Assembly: GCF_964204645.1 (NCBI RefSeq)
Contig: NC_134029.1
Coordinates: forward strand, 18,186,450-18,250,449
From: Tubulanus polymorphus
Taxonomy: Eukaryota > Nemertea > Palaeonemertea > Tubulaniformes > Tubulanidae
Direction: 5' to 3'
Length of the DNA stretch: 64,000 nt
The notes beneath the pieces are model-generated. The model did not search any database. It was not told where the DNA came from and saw only the letters and a program-made list of their open reading frames with translations. The position numbers were made by a program, and so were the translations under genes. Positions 37,175 through 49,289 of this stretch are shown piece by piece (within the stretch, counting starts at the first letter, position 1; each line of letters opens with the position of its first letter).

Positions 37175-37461
37175 AAGCCCAACGCACGCAGCACCGAAAA
37201 AACGTTTTTTCCTCGTGAAAAAACGTTTTCGATGTTTTTTGTTATGCCGTGTGCGGGGGAGGCAAAACACAAAACGCCGAACTGAAAAACGTTTTTCGCG
37301 AATGATTTGCGAAAAACGTTTTATGTAGTGGAAAAAGTTTTTCGTCCCGTGTCCGTTGAACGTTTTATCGTTTGCGGGCAAAACGTTTTACGAAAAACGT
37401 TTTGTGAAAAATGTATTTTCTGTTTCGGCGAAACAAATCTTTTGCCGTGTGCGTTGGGCTT
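37175..37461. mobile_element. AACGTT-rich TIR element (MITE-like)
   Basis: Inverted ends AAGCCCAACGCACGCAGCA and (inverted) AAGCCCAACGCACACGGCA bound about 287 bp. The interior holds many AAACGTTTT units and a strong hairpin: AAAACGTTTTTCGC, nine bases, GCGAAAAACGTTTT (about 37287-37323). The short open frames across it in several frames are by-products of this composition. No transposase. No clear target duplication. The superfamily is not recognised. Confidence 0.75.
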
Positions 37462-37906
37462 GGTAGTTGACAAAAATTTCTCTGCCTTCATGAGAAGAAT
37501 CTGTAATTCTAAATCTTCAAGAAAAGCCATTCAGATCGCCTAACTTATAAAACTGTAACTGTTAAAACACAGCCTTATAGAAATAAACTGCGCTCCACCA
37601 TTAAGCACTTATTGAAATTTACTGGCATGTGGTCTGGCGCTGTAATTTCTGTTACTGATGTTGATACAAAACCAATTAGGCCAACACAATGAAGCACATG
37701 TTTTCTTCATTCATTGCCAGACAGGTATCTAAGTGTATAAACTATGAGCTACTTTCTCAGCTGCAAACAACTCAGGCCATGGCAACCTGAGTTAATACAT
37801 CCACGCTCAGGCCAAACGGATAAAGCCACATAAAGCCACGGGTAAGCCATGGATAAAGCACTAGGTTCTTTATTGGAATCCCGGCATTCTCTAGGCGCTT
37901 GAGCAG

Positions 37907-38162
37907 GGCGGATCAAGCATTTCCGAAAAGGGGGTGCGGTCTACAACTACTTGGGTCACTACTTAATATGGGGCAGGGTCTGGGTATGCTCCTCCTGAAA
38001 ATTTTCAAAATTAGATGCATTCTGAGCACTTTTCTGGTTGAAATTCGTAATGAAATATGTTCATAATTTCACCATTTTCTAAACAAAAATTCTTGGGTAG
38101 AAAATTCCAAGGTCACTCAAAAAGAATCTCGGGTGTGGGGCTGCGCACCCCTTGGATCCGCC
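37907..38162. mobile_element. GGCGGATC-ended TIR element (MITE-like)
   Basis: Left end GGCGGATCAAG with AAGGGGGTGCGG further in; right end GCGCACCCCTTGGATCCGCC is its approximate inverse. About 256 bp, no coding capacity. Ends of this kind (GGCGGATCCAAGGGGTGC) are seen in small DNA elements of several animals. Confidence 0.65.
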
Positions 38163-38853
38163 AATATTGGGTAAAAATGCGGATACACAGACCATTACTG
38201 ACTGCTTAGTTTACAGCAAACATATCAACATATAGAGTGTCACCTCCATGCTCAGACATCTAAACATGAACCTGGGAGGTTTTCCCTGGTGTAGCTCAGT
38301 CAAATTAGGACACAAATAAACACATACGTTTGTACTTAGTCAAACACATCTCTGACTTGATGAGCGTTACATCAATATTAACCCTCAGTGGCTATGAGAA
38401 AGGATCTTTACATAAGAGATGAGGTTATTAGAGGTCATGTGCGCTATATGGTTGGTATTATTTGCTGTTCTCGAGAATGAAAAAAGCCAGTGACTAGCAG
38501 CAGCGGGGTGTGAAAGATCAATCCGTACAAGTTGCGCTCCATGGCCATCGCGTGTACCATAAAAAAAACCCACAATTTCTATACAAGAATAAGATAATCA
38601 TTTTACAAATACACAGGGCCAGAAATAATTATCTACCAATCTGAAAGCAAAGCTGCTTTCAGAGAAACTGACAATAAGCCTCATAAAGGGGATTCTGGTG
38701 ATTCCTAGGAGATTCTGGAGAATTTGTCGATTCTAGGATTTACTAACACAGGTTTTTAGAATGGTCTTAATTCAATCCCATTCCAATTTAGAACCGACCA
38801 AGCTTTCGCAATGGGAAACAGTCTGTGCTAAAACTGGTCATTTTAGGAATGAT

Positions 38854-39115
38854 CAAGGTCTGTTCAAAATTTTAGAATAGACCATGAACATATATCTAGT
38901 TTATACGTCCATGAATAGACCATCTGTATGTATGTGAGTGTGAATGGAAACTTTGCCCTTCAATCACACTGTCATATCAGGGAAGTGTGATGAGACTCAT
39001 CACACTTCCCTGGTCATATCTAGCTGGACCACTCATAACATCGGATTAAAAAAGGTGGATGTACGCACTGGTTTGGTATTAGAATGGACTTAAATAGTGT
39101 GAACGCGGCTATATG
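38854..39115. repeat. Repeat family B, copy 1 (carries the hairpin insertion)
   Basis: Shares with 42488-42619 the ordered strings AGGTCYGTTCAAAATYTTA, GAATRGACC, CTAGCTGGACCA, GATTTAAAAAGGT and GTACGCAC/ATGCACAG, and ends GTGTGAACGCGGCTATA, an end resembling that of family A. Origin unknown; probably a non-autonomous DNA element. Confidence 0.6.
38971..39019. repeat. Perfect 17-bp-arm hairpin flanked by a 7-bp direct repeat
   Basis: GTCATAT (38971-38977), then CAGGGAAGTGTGATGAG, one A, CTCATCACACTTCCCTG (38978-39012), then GTCATAT again (39013-39019). The related copy at 42.5 kb aligns without gaps to the site with one GTCATAT and no hairpin, which indicates a 42-bp insertion with target duplication. 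Confidence 0.9.
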
Positions 39116-40728
39116 CCTAATCTTTTCTCAGATAATGTATTCCTTGTGATAAAAGCGTAGAACCGTTAATTTCCACGTTTAGCGCAAAGCTATGTAGCTT
39201 CATTAAGGGAGAGATGGAAAATGCAGCTTACATAATCTGGTTTAAGTTGTGAAGTAGATGTTGATGTGTTGTACCTCGCAACCTTTGATAATCCATATTC
39301 GGTTGAATAAGCAATAAGTATTGGCATCTAGTCTCACATAGAGATGGAGGGAGGGAAACAGAGGGAACAAATAAACAGGTAATGGGCCAAAATGAAAGAA
39401 GGCTATAGGGAAAAGTGAAGGGAAGCTTCGAAGGGGACTGAGAATAAAGAGGAACAGAACGATAGAGTGAGAGATATCGTAGAGGCATTTAAAAGCTAAA
39501 CTCATTTAAATCAAACAGTATGATAAGAACTCCTCACCACCTACCTGACAACCAACCAAACACTCGATTTCTTGTGTATCTTTTATGATATCATAATCTA
39601 AAATGTACAGAAAGGTATAAAGCGATCGTCATTAGATATACTGAAATAAAGCGATAACATACATTAACTCAATAAAAGGTCAAGTCGTCAGGTCACATAT
39701 GACTATGAAAAGGCAATGATGAACCAAACAGAAGCTCTTTTACAATTACACATATTTCACCTTATTGGAAAACCACCTGTGTAGCATAATAAATATATTA
39801 TTGGCATTGAGAATACAGTAGAACTCGGGTTTATTCAGATTTTTCAATCCAGATTTTCATTTAATTCGGATGGAATATTTGGTCCATTTAACACTGAACT
39901 ATGTAAACTATTATTCATAAGAATTCGGGAAAATCTGGGCAGTCCTAGTCATTCGAATAAAGTGAGTTTTACTGTATGAAATAAAAACACACCGCAAAAA
40001 AAGCACATGAACACAAATGGTTGGGGGAGGTTATCTTCACCCAACTGATCTAATATACCAATGATGGTTGCTGTTTATTTACTGACAGGGTCAGACGTGC
40101 TCGATCGAAGATAAGTGCTCAATGAACATATGAGTCATTGAACAAGGAGCCACCGATCACCACTGCTGCCAGGTTATTATCATTATTCCGTTGAATCTGA
40201 AGATTATGCCGGCTATAATTTCATTATTTCAATAAGCACATCAGTAACTCGGTACCGGCACCAGTTCCCTTGGTGATTCGATCGTAATTCGTGTTAATCT
40301 TCAATCAAGGACAAAGCGTCAGAATCTTTTCTCGTCCTTACAGTCTAAACGAACCCCGAGAATCAATTTTCCTAGCGTGATGAATATCTGTATGCTCACT
40401 GGATCTACTGTCAGCTGTTGCCACAGATAACTGTTCTCACTAAAATCCCGAGAAAGAACGAGAAAGAACGGGTCGTTTTTGCATTTATTCCTTTTTGCCT
40501 AAAACTTTTACTGCGTAATTGGACGTTACTGTGATCAAGTGAAACTGAAGTGGATATATTTTCAGTTTAAATACACTCATGAAAGTGATTTGAACGAGGT
40601 GCATAAAAATTGTTGGTATCAAATAACAATACATTTGATTTGACAGCTAAAAATTTCATACAAATTATATGAATAGCACTTCTATGACATTGCATGTAAA
40701 TATTTTTCCACTTTCATAGCTTTCTTTA

Positions 40729-40784
40729 TATTATATATATCATATATAAATATATATATTATTCAATTATATATTTATATATTG
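40729..40784. repeat. AT-rich low-complexity tract
   Basis: Imperfect TATA/ATAT runs. A similar tract lies at about 42130-42170. Confidence 0.8.
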
Positions 40785-42203
40785 TTTTCTGTAGTTTCTT
40801 TATTCTTGATTATGATGAATAGAATAGCTCTAAACTTAAAAACTTGTAAAAAATTTATTTGTGTGGTCATTGAACTATGATGTTGAACAGGCAGCTAGCA
40901 CAATGTACCCGCATATGAACCCACATGCATATTATAACCGTATATGGGATACATAGATTTTTGGATACATGAAAAATGTAATCCTTGCATACGCGAAAGT
41001 CTGGGTAGAGACGAGATTTGCAATTACGAATTTTATCAATGGAAACATGGAAAATTCATCTCTCATCAGGCTGAAATTCCTCTACTGCTTCAGTATCACT
41101 GAAACGAAATGAAACTACTCCAAGCTCAGCGATAATATTCATAAAACCAGACTAGGAATCAAGAATCTGTGGGAAACCATGGAATCCAATTTCTAAACGA
41201 AGTACAATGCAGATACTCAGACACTTTAATGACTGTCAACCAGCAATGATTTTTTCGTTGATAACATTTAGTTTAGTCACCTTTTGACTCAGATTAACAT
41301 ATACAAGCTATACATTTGCTTGATGAATGTTACATCAATATCAACCCTTGATGGCTTAAAGACGAGGGTTATTTTGGCTATCCCGTAAACAGCAACAAGA
41401 TATCGTGACCATGATTTCTATACTAACATAGAATAACTATTCTATAAATAGAAATTACAGGAAATAATTCATCATCTCCTGTTCTGTTAGCAATGCTCTG
41501 ACCTGCTTTTAGGGAAACCAAAAAAGTGTTATAGGGTGGATTCGGAGGGGGGATTCTGGGTTTGACTTATACAAACCACTCCGAGCTATCAAATCTCAAA
41601 AGCAAACCCAACAACCCCTGCCCATACAAAAATAAAACCTGAGCAGATTCAGTGCCTACATGATATACAATGAATTCAGATTAAGGTCAGATTTAGCCAC
41701 TTCAAGGTGCAAAGCAAGGTTCAACAATTCTAATAGATATAGAAATGCACTGATGTATTTTGAAGTCATCATAAAAAGGGCATACGATTGATTTCTAGGA
41801 TTTTGTTTCTGTGTTGTTCAGTCGTCGAGTTATGTAAAAGTGCAGTACTGTCGCGACATAGTTACAATGTTCATGTTGCTCTGCTGCAGTGCCGAGAGCT
41901 GATCTTCACTGCAGGAAATGGATTCCACGTCCTTCTCCAACCCGGAAATTTCTGTAGATCGATAATTATTCCGGATGCTCGCTCATCAATTCTATATCAG
42001 AAAAACAATTACACATGTATGTAATAACCAGCACATATAATGTAACAATGGGGTAATGACTATAGTTAAATAACAATGATCTCTATTATGATAGTTCATA
42101 AATACCAATTAGGTTATTAGCGCTTAGATTTTATATATACATATATATACATATATATATATTACATATACTTTTTACAGTGAAAACCTGACAATGTTCA
42201 AAA

Positions 42204-42310
42204 CCAGGGGCCAGTTGTTCAAAAGTTAAAGGTTAAAGAAGATAACCGACAGATAAATATCAATTGTCACTATGTAAACTCAAACCAACTTTTGAGCAAC
42301 CGGCCCCAGG
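42204..42310. mobile_element. Short palindromic MITE with CAGGGGCCAGTTG ends
   Basis: The left end CCAGGGGCCAGTTGTTCAAA and the inverted right end CCTGGGGCCGGTTGCTCAAA match over about 25 bp; total 107 bp. No ORF of its own. Elements with GGGCCRGTTGCTCAAAAGTT ends are common in marine invertebrates. Confidence 0.8.
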
Positions 42311-42487
42311 TTCACAAGATTTGGTTCAGACAAAATTGGTTTATAGTCAACCAGAAAATGAAGTTTCCATGATAAGAGTTCTTAGCCGGATCATCCATAA
42401 CCGCCCAGTCAAAATATGTTATTTCGAATGTTATAAATTTGGTTCATTCACGCTAGTGATAAGTCTTTTCATTCTAAAAACAATTAT

Positions 42488-42619
42488 CCAGGTCCGTTCA
42501 AAATCTTACACCAAGAATGGACCATTTCTCTGTATATGAGTAGACCTGTCAATGACAGTGTTGCGTCTAGCTGGACCAGTGATAACAACTGATTTAAAAA
42601 GGTATGAATGCACAGCTAT
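42488..42619. repeat. Repeat family B, copy 2 (without hairpin)
   Basis: Aligns with 38854-39115 (see there). At the site of the hairpin in copy 1 it reads CAGTGTTGCGTCTAGCTGG, an uninterrupted counterpart of CACTGTCATATCTAGCTGG. Confidence 0.6.
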
Positions 42620-43878
42620 GCGGGCCAAATTAGAGTGAGCTAACTAGCGAATGCGGGTATGAAGGGATAGCCCTGAATGCCATGATAAAGTGAGGCTGAT
42701 CTAACAGCATGCAGGTATGGAACTCAAAACACGGCTTCGTGCTTTCATATAGAAGACAGTTGATTTTATACATATAACATATAACATTATCCTTTTTAAC
42801 CATATAAAATGGATTTTGGGGCTAAAAGACTCTTAATTTCACTTGTAAAATGGCTGAATCTATGGAACTAAATGCCTTCAACAATTACATGTATGGTTAT
42901 AATTTCGGATGGATGTCCATGAAAAATAGTGAGCGAATGCATATCTTTGTGACCAACGAAGCTCCAAACGCATTAAATCTTCATTTTGACAAACCAATGA
43001 TGGCGCCCAGATGACTGCGGTGTCTAGTTTCCAGTTCGGTTCTCTCGGCGCCGCCGCCATCGATGATATAGCCTGCGATGGTTAGTTTTTATTGTGTCAT
43101 ACACAAGCACCATTAAACAAATGACAACACAGTATGCATACCATTCATCACAATCAGACTAATGTTGTTTCACTAACGTATCATTTCCGTGGCTGATCAC
43201 GCAGCAGCACAGCGCGGCGCTGCTCTCTCGTTCACGATGATTCGTCGACGAATTAGGCACTGCCGTTATTCACCGAGGTTCTCTAATACACAGGTGACAC
43301 ATGTAAGACGAAATGCTAATATCATTCGATAGATCGTAATAATGGTACATGAAGTGGAATCGTTTCGAAATCCTTATCGAGTACTGGCAGCATCCACTAA
43401 TCTAGAGTGCAGTTACATTAGCCGTGCACGTAGCTTAGTACAGTGATATCGTGTTCTCTCAGAAGCATGTAGTTCGAGGAAACGTGATGACATTTTCTAG
43501 TTCAAGGAAAATTAAGGACATTTTCCAACTAAAAAATTAAAATAAATGCCCAACATATGTCTCCCCGGTAAGTTACAAGTAAACCCTCTTATATGATGGT
43601 TTATTACCAGAGCGACTAAATGGTGCTTGTAGCTCCTGGCACCTATGCGCCGCCCATCATAAAAACGAATTCAAGATGTCCTCCACTATGCTAGCCATTT
43701 TGAAAGAGCAAGAAACTTGATTCGCGATAGATGTTATTTATGGACACATAAAAATTTTAAAGAAAATCACACATCCTTTGTAGTGCGTAAAGCACTAACA
43801 AGTAATTCAAAATGTCTGCCTTGGTGCCCATAATGAAAGAGCGAGAAATATGATTAACCTGTGGACCTACCCCATTAT

Positions 43879-44207
43879 AGCCGCGATCACACAGAGATGA
43901 TTTGGCCCGGGCCAAATTGGTATGGATCAGGCTCGGGCCAAATTTGGCCCGTGCCTAATTAGAGAGCGCGTTCACACGCAAACCATTCACTCGATACTAA
44001 ACAATGCTCAAACAAAGCGAAGTGAATCATTTCCGGTGCCAGTTGCAATTCAAACGCAATCATTAGTCTGGTGCTAAAATTTGGCTCGGGCCTGGTCCGA
44101 CGTTTTTGGTCGGTCCAGATTTAGGTTCGGGCCCATTTGGCACCCGTGTGAACAGTTCTTCTGGGCAAAATTTGGCCCGGGCCAAAAATGCTCTAAGATC
44201 GCGGCTT
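43879..44207 (+). repeat. TIR element family A, best-preserved copy
   Basis: Ends AGCCGCGATCACAC ... GATCGCGGCT. Several palindromic units such as TTTGGCCCGGGCCAAA and CAAATTTGGCCCG lie near both ends. Internal landmarks: GAGAGCGCGTTCACACGCAA, CACTCGATACTAAACAATGC, GGCACCCGTGTGAACAGTTC. 329 bp with no coding capacity. The flanks are TA-rich (TTATA left, TTATG right), as in other copies, suggesting a TA-containing target. Confidence 0.85.
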
Positions 44208-46503
44208 ATGTTTTCCAAGATTATAAGAAATCCCCCGCGTTATTTTGAAGTGTTTTGACTGCTAAAGAGAAGAAAGATTACATGGCACAAGCCCGCACTG
44301 CATGTGTAAAACATAATATTACCCGTACCAGGATGACATAATTTAAAGTGCGACATATAGTTGGCATATTGATACCTACAAATGCTTTACATTAACAATC
44401 AAATACTTGATAATAAAACAAAACATTCATAACCCACCCATCCATAGCTCAGGTAACCGATATTGTTGACTGAATGCTACATATATGCATCCAGTTGATC
44501 AAAACGTTTCTGATAAATAACTGCTTTCTAGTTTTATGTTATTTCGCAATCCTATTAAAAAATTGCGACCAGGCAGTCGGTGACATTTCTGTTTCATCAG
44601 TTCTCTTCAGTAGTAGATAGCAACAAAGAAAATCAATCACTGCAAGCGTTGAAAAAATGTACAGAAAAAAATCTGTAGTAACGTGCAGCAAAGTAATTAT
44701 ACCAACACTGTAATGTATCATGCGCTGGTAAATGTATTGACTAATTACTGTCACATTGTAATAGCTTCAACTGCATGAATAATAAGGGTTTTCTGCCCAT
44801 TCAACAGAAACCCTCTATTCGACTCATATGCCGAACCCATTTCAACACAATATCAAGCATATACTGGAAGTCTTCAGTCTGATGCATTATCCAAATTAAT
44901 TAATCTAATTTGAAGTATTTACGTAACACAGTAATTGTTGTCTTCATGACACTTGACACCCCCTTTATTGCTCACTAGCTCCATTTAAGACCTTTAATTT
45001 CCAACCTTGTAATAAAGCTATTTCCAAAATTTCAATGTTTTAAATTAGGCATCCAAGAAAATCCACCACGATCAGTCGCTTGCCGGTTCAGACTGAATAG
45101 AAGATTGTTTGAATGATCCCGAACTGAATTTCCCAATTATGTACTTCGATTTAAAAAAAAAAGATTCTGTAAACTCGCCCGCCGATCATACAACTATATC
45201 TGTACTTCGATTACTGATTTCAAAATCAAACCCCCTGTTTCGCTCCCGGCAGGTGTGGTGGGTCTGTAAGAAAAATCAGACGAAATTTTACCAAATAAAT
45301 AACAGGGACAATCCCTATTTTAAGATTAAAAAACACCTTTAATATGAGTATCATTTGAATCTTCTAACTGTAAATATGACTGTTGGGCCTTCTCTTGAGC
45401 CAACTGGGTCCGGCGATTTAGCTGGAAGCTGGTAACATCTCCTTTCACGAGTAAACAGATTTCAACACTGCACCATTTATGTATAATGATATAACGAACA
45501 ATCTTTCAATTCCACAAATTCAACACCTATACCAACATATTCAAAATCATATTATGGTACACACACAGCAAGACACATCAAAGCGGCCAGTGATCAATGT
45601 ACATCGAGACATTCTGTATTCATGTCGCATGGGCAGATGTTGTATGATAGCACAGACACACACGCGCGTGAAGAATCAATGTATAAAAATGCATAAATGC
45701 ATAATCGGAAAAGGCAAAAAGAACCAGTATGCGATACAACAAAAAACGATGTAGCTCAGTGTTGACGTTGTCAACCAATGGAATAACCGAATAATGAAAG
45801 CAAAACAAATAAACGAGCATGACGAATGCTTAGAACAAAAACAGATTACTCGTAGATTGGATAGCTCTTCCAATATGTTCCGATATATCATATATTGCCA
45901 AATATATTTAAATCAACAAGTTCGAAAAAAGCTGGCATTGAATGTAGGTGCGTGTTAATTTGGTTCGTTGAATAATGGACCCACCGCAAAGATTTCCTGC
46001 GTCAGCCGCTGTCTTGGGGGTTATTTTCGCCATGCGATAAACCGATTTGAAATGTACAGGAAACTAATTATAAAGCACAACGACTGAATTTACACATTAA
46101 TTGACAATGCAAATCGGTGGCATTCAGATTGCCAGAACTTCATTCACTCACTTAAGCCTGTTTAACTTTCCATTCAACGACAACAAAAAACATGTCAGTA
46201 AAATTGACGTAAGTAAGCAACTCTCTCGTGCTCTCTCTCTTGGCATATAAGTTGAAGTTTCACAATGCACAGATGTATTTCATTCTCGACAATTAAGCCA
46301 AGTGGATGACCATATGTATATGTGTATATACGTATAAATCGTTTCTAGCCAGGTTCATGCAGGCATTTTCACTCCTATCATGGCACGCAAGTGGTAGTTT
46401 TTTTCTGAATTGCCCTTACTAAAACTTACTTTCTAGAAAAGATAAGCACATGCTCATATAGGTCTTGTCTATATTCTAGTTGAACCCCGGTAGAAAACAC
46501 TCA
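44208..46503. other. Non-coding stretch
   Basis: AT-rich, with random short open frames only. No repeat, RNA or gene recognised. Confidence 0.6.
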
Positions 46504-46538
46504 GTAAAACCATGGACTCGAAGAGTCCATGGTAAAAC
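46504..46538. repeat. Short perfect hairpin flanked by a 7-bp direct repeat
   Basis: GTAAAAC (46504-46510), CATGGACTC, loop GAA, GAGTCCATG (46511-46531), then GTAAAAC (46532-46538). Same layout as the 38.97-kb hairpin: CA...TG ends and a 7-bp flanking repeat beginning with G. Confidence 0.85.
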
Positions 46539-46924
46539 AAAATATTTCTAGAATTTCAATTCACTGTAATACGGCTACCATGTTACACTAAAATAAGTCC
46601 GTGTTTGTCGTACAAACTGCATTGCCTGTAGAGAGTTCGCATGAACAACTTAAAGTGTTTCCCTCCCAAGTGCCTTTTTCTAAAGATTCACCAATATGAA
46701 GCTTGTTTCAGAAAGGGACAGATTTCATGAAAGAGGCCTCTAGCTTCTTGATGGGCACATAAATACACTGTTTCTGATCAAAAAGGGATTGCACACGCTA
46801 TGAAATCAACTTAAAGCCCTTCGTTGTCTAACATCCGTATGCAAAATTGCCCATTTGGCAAGTTTTGGACCTGGCTATGGCTATGGGCCAGAAGGATGGC
46901 TATGGGCCAGAATTGTGCATGTTC

Positions 46925-47250
46925 TATAGCTTCGTTCACATAAGCATTTTTGAACAGGGCTAAATTTTGTCTGTGTCAACCAATCACACTAGTACCAAAT
47001 TTGGCCCAACCAAAAATGCTGGACCAGGCTCATGCCAACTTTTAGAAGATTGAATTATTCACATGGCTGCTTACTGGTTCGGGAAGTGACTCACCTCACT
47101 TGCCACTGTATCATTTTGATAGCATTCTAATGGCCAGAGGTGATTTACATGTAAACGTGCTCTCTCATTAAGCGAAAGCTCAATTTGACTGGGGCTTGGT
47201 TGGGGCCAGTTTGACGCGGGCCATTGTCTCACACCCATGATCACAGCTTA
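46925..47250 (-). repeat. TIR element family A, diverged full-length copy (reverse)
   Basis: Left end TATAGCTTCGTTCACATAAG and right end CCATGATCACAGCTTA bound family landmarks in reverse order: CCAAATTTGGCCCAACCAAA, GGGAAGTGACTCACCTCACT, GTAAACGTGCTCTCTCATTA, GGGGCCAGTTTGACGCGGGC. Confidence 0.7.
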
Positions 47251-47630
47251 TCGTGTTCACCTGCGAAAATGTATCGTGCTGCATGACGTTACAATTAGAC
47301 TATGGTGACTAGATAAGTCCAGCTGGTTCGAGTCTTTCTGTCACCCGCCGCAAACAAATTGATAATCGACTCAATAATCTCCAGACAAGAGAGGAGATCC
47401 AATGGGGCTGAGAAGCTGATCACCACACACCGAGGTTCAATACAAGGACAAAATGCTCTCTAGAAACCAGTGACACATCACTGGAATTTATATCCAACAT
47501 GAAAAGAAAGAAGTTGTGATTAATGGCGGGAGGCTTTTACATGACAATAACGCGCGCGCACATTCGCGGCTTTCTGTCGGCGGCATGAGAAAAGCTTTAA
47601 ATTAAAGTGAAGAAAAAAAGGTTTAGGCCC

Positions 47631-47646
47631 GGGGGGGGGGGGGGGG
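47631..47646. repeat. G16 homopolymer
   Basis: Sixteen consecutive G, preceded by CCC. A second G13 run lies at 48754-48766. Length is prone to sequencing error. Confidence 0.85.
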
Positions 47647-47886
47647 CTTGGTGTCAGTGTTTATCCTCAGTAGTTACTCGTTGAAATAACTGCTTGAAAA
47701 TCGTGTGAACGTCGGTACTCAAATCACGAACCTTGATCCACACAAGATGCTCAGTGCTTAGTTCTTCTGTCCATACAGCAAATTAATTTGAGGAATGGTA
47801 CTGCAATACATGGCTTAGTAAGTGTTGGAAGTACTGGCACTGCCAGATGGCACATGAAACAATAATCAGTTTAAGGTTGACAACTT

Positions 47887-47948
47887 ACTTAGGCTTATTC
47901 AATTGAATTGGTGAAATACTTAGGCTTATTTAATTGAATTGGCGAAAT
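47887..47948. repeat. Two-copy 31-bp tandem repeat
   Basis: ACTTAGGCTTATTYAATTGA followed by ATTGGYGAAAT, starting at 47887 and 47918. Units differ at only two positions. AAT-type microsatellites follow at about 47994-48012 and 48484-48502. Confidence 0.9.
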
Positions 47949-48842
47949 ATATGGCGTAACTGAACCGTGCGCATCTTCACTGTAATGCAATAAAAATAAC
48001 AATAATAATAATTATTTTACTTATGTATAGCGCAATAGATACATGCATATATATATATAGCAGCGATAACAAGTTTTCTGTATAGTTGCACCTTTCACAT
48101 TCGAACTGAAGGGAATTACGATAGTTGAAAAAATTTTTTAATTGCCGTGGATACGTATCAGATATCATAAAACTACAGGAAGGTTGTTACTGAAATGGAT
48201 GCTACCCTGACTTGGACTTTTCCATCCTCTTTGACTCATAAATGAAATAGGTCATAATTTGTAAGAATGTAGGGAATGGACTATTTGTGCATGTCATTTC
48301 TTACATTCCAGATGGTGTTCATCGGCAATTCTTTCATGAGAATTAATTCGAAAAAGCCGTACTACACAGGGATCTATGTGTTCAGACGTATTGTTATATT
48401 TCTGTCAGCATTCGCAATGTGATTGGCAGACAGACATCAGTAGTAGAATTTGATAGGAGAATTCAAATGACTGAAAAAACCCCAATAATAATAATAATAA
48501 TCAGCATCACCTAAGGGCTACATTAGCAACAAATCCTTTGTGAATGCAGCTTTTAGCTTCTCTTTGTACTTGAGAACCAATTGAAGTCTATACTAGTTTT
48601 TCATGCGATAAAAACCATCAATCTATATATTAATACGAAACTATGTACCAAATAGCGAGGCCATGGAGAAGAATTGGGCCTTGAAATTTTGTGTGGTAGT
48701 CAATCATTGTATAAACTAATGCAACGGGTATAAACGGTGTGAAAATATTTATAGGGGGGGGGGGGGCCAAACGGAGGCAGACAAAATTTCAGCCAATCAG
48801 TAAGCAGGAATTCTAATTATAGATGCTTTGCATGCTTTGCTG

Positions 48843-49060
48843 TTTCATTGGCCCAGTTAGTAGGGTACAAGACTGACACCTGATGGGTCAGAAGTTCGAG
48901 TACCGCGCGACCCCCACACGTATTTTGTTTGCCTCCGATAGTTCCACGGGTACAGGTCATCAAAGCTTGTAGGGTCTCCATGGACACATAAATTTTCAAT
49001 GGCCCAACTCAATTCCATTGCGAATAAATTGAATAGTTTGAAGTTCTGGGCCAAAGCAAA
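48843..49060 (+). mobile_element. tRNA-derived SINE (approximate right boundary)
   Basis: The RNA polymerase III A box TGGCCCAGTTAGTAGGG (48849-48865) and B box AGTTCGAGTACC (48893-48904) have tRNA-like spacing, with a degenerate anticodon stem CTGAC...GTCAG between them. The loop is too long for a functional tRNA and there is no acceptor-stem pairing. The following about 150 bp (CCGCGCGACCCCC onward) would be the SINE body. No poly(A) tail or target duplication is visible, so the right boundary is a guess. Antisense open frames here are not genes. Confidence 0.65.
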
Positions 49061-49289
49061 CCACGGGTATTACTCTAGTATAAATCAACAGTACTTTCCC
49101 AGTAACACTATGAACATGTATTTCAGCAGTGTCAAATAAAAGAGTGTATCTGACAATCATGTCGTATGTAAAAGTATCACTGTTGGAATCATGAAAATCA
49201 CTCTTCCATTACAGTATTACAAACTATCGCAAAAATTAAGATAAAATTCCGATTCTACATATTCAAAAATTTTCAACTCAATTTCAGTG

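Noticed and set aside
37172-37543. Overlapping open frames of 69-78 codons in several frames
   Set aside because: Produced by the AACGTT-rich inverted-repeat element, which lacks stop codons in many frames.
39228-39505. Two overlapping minus-strand frames of 86-87 codons
   Set aside because: Purine-rich plus-strand tract gives Ser/Leu/Phe/Pro translations in both frames; not a gene.
42878-43060. Minus-strand frame beginning MAAAPREPNWKL with an ATGGCGGC start context, considered as the missing N-terminal exon
   Set aside because: No good donor in the phase needed to join the exon at 10418, and no family similarity.
48849-48920. Possible functional tRNA gene
   Set aside because: A and B boxes are present but the anticodon loop is too long and the acceptor stem does not pair, so I call it a SINE head.
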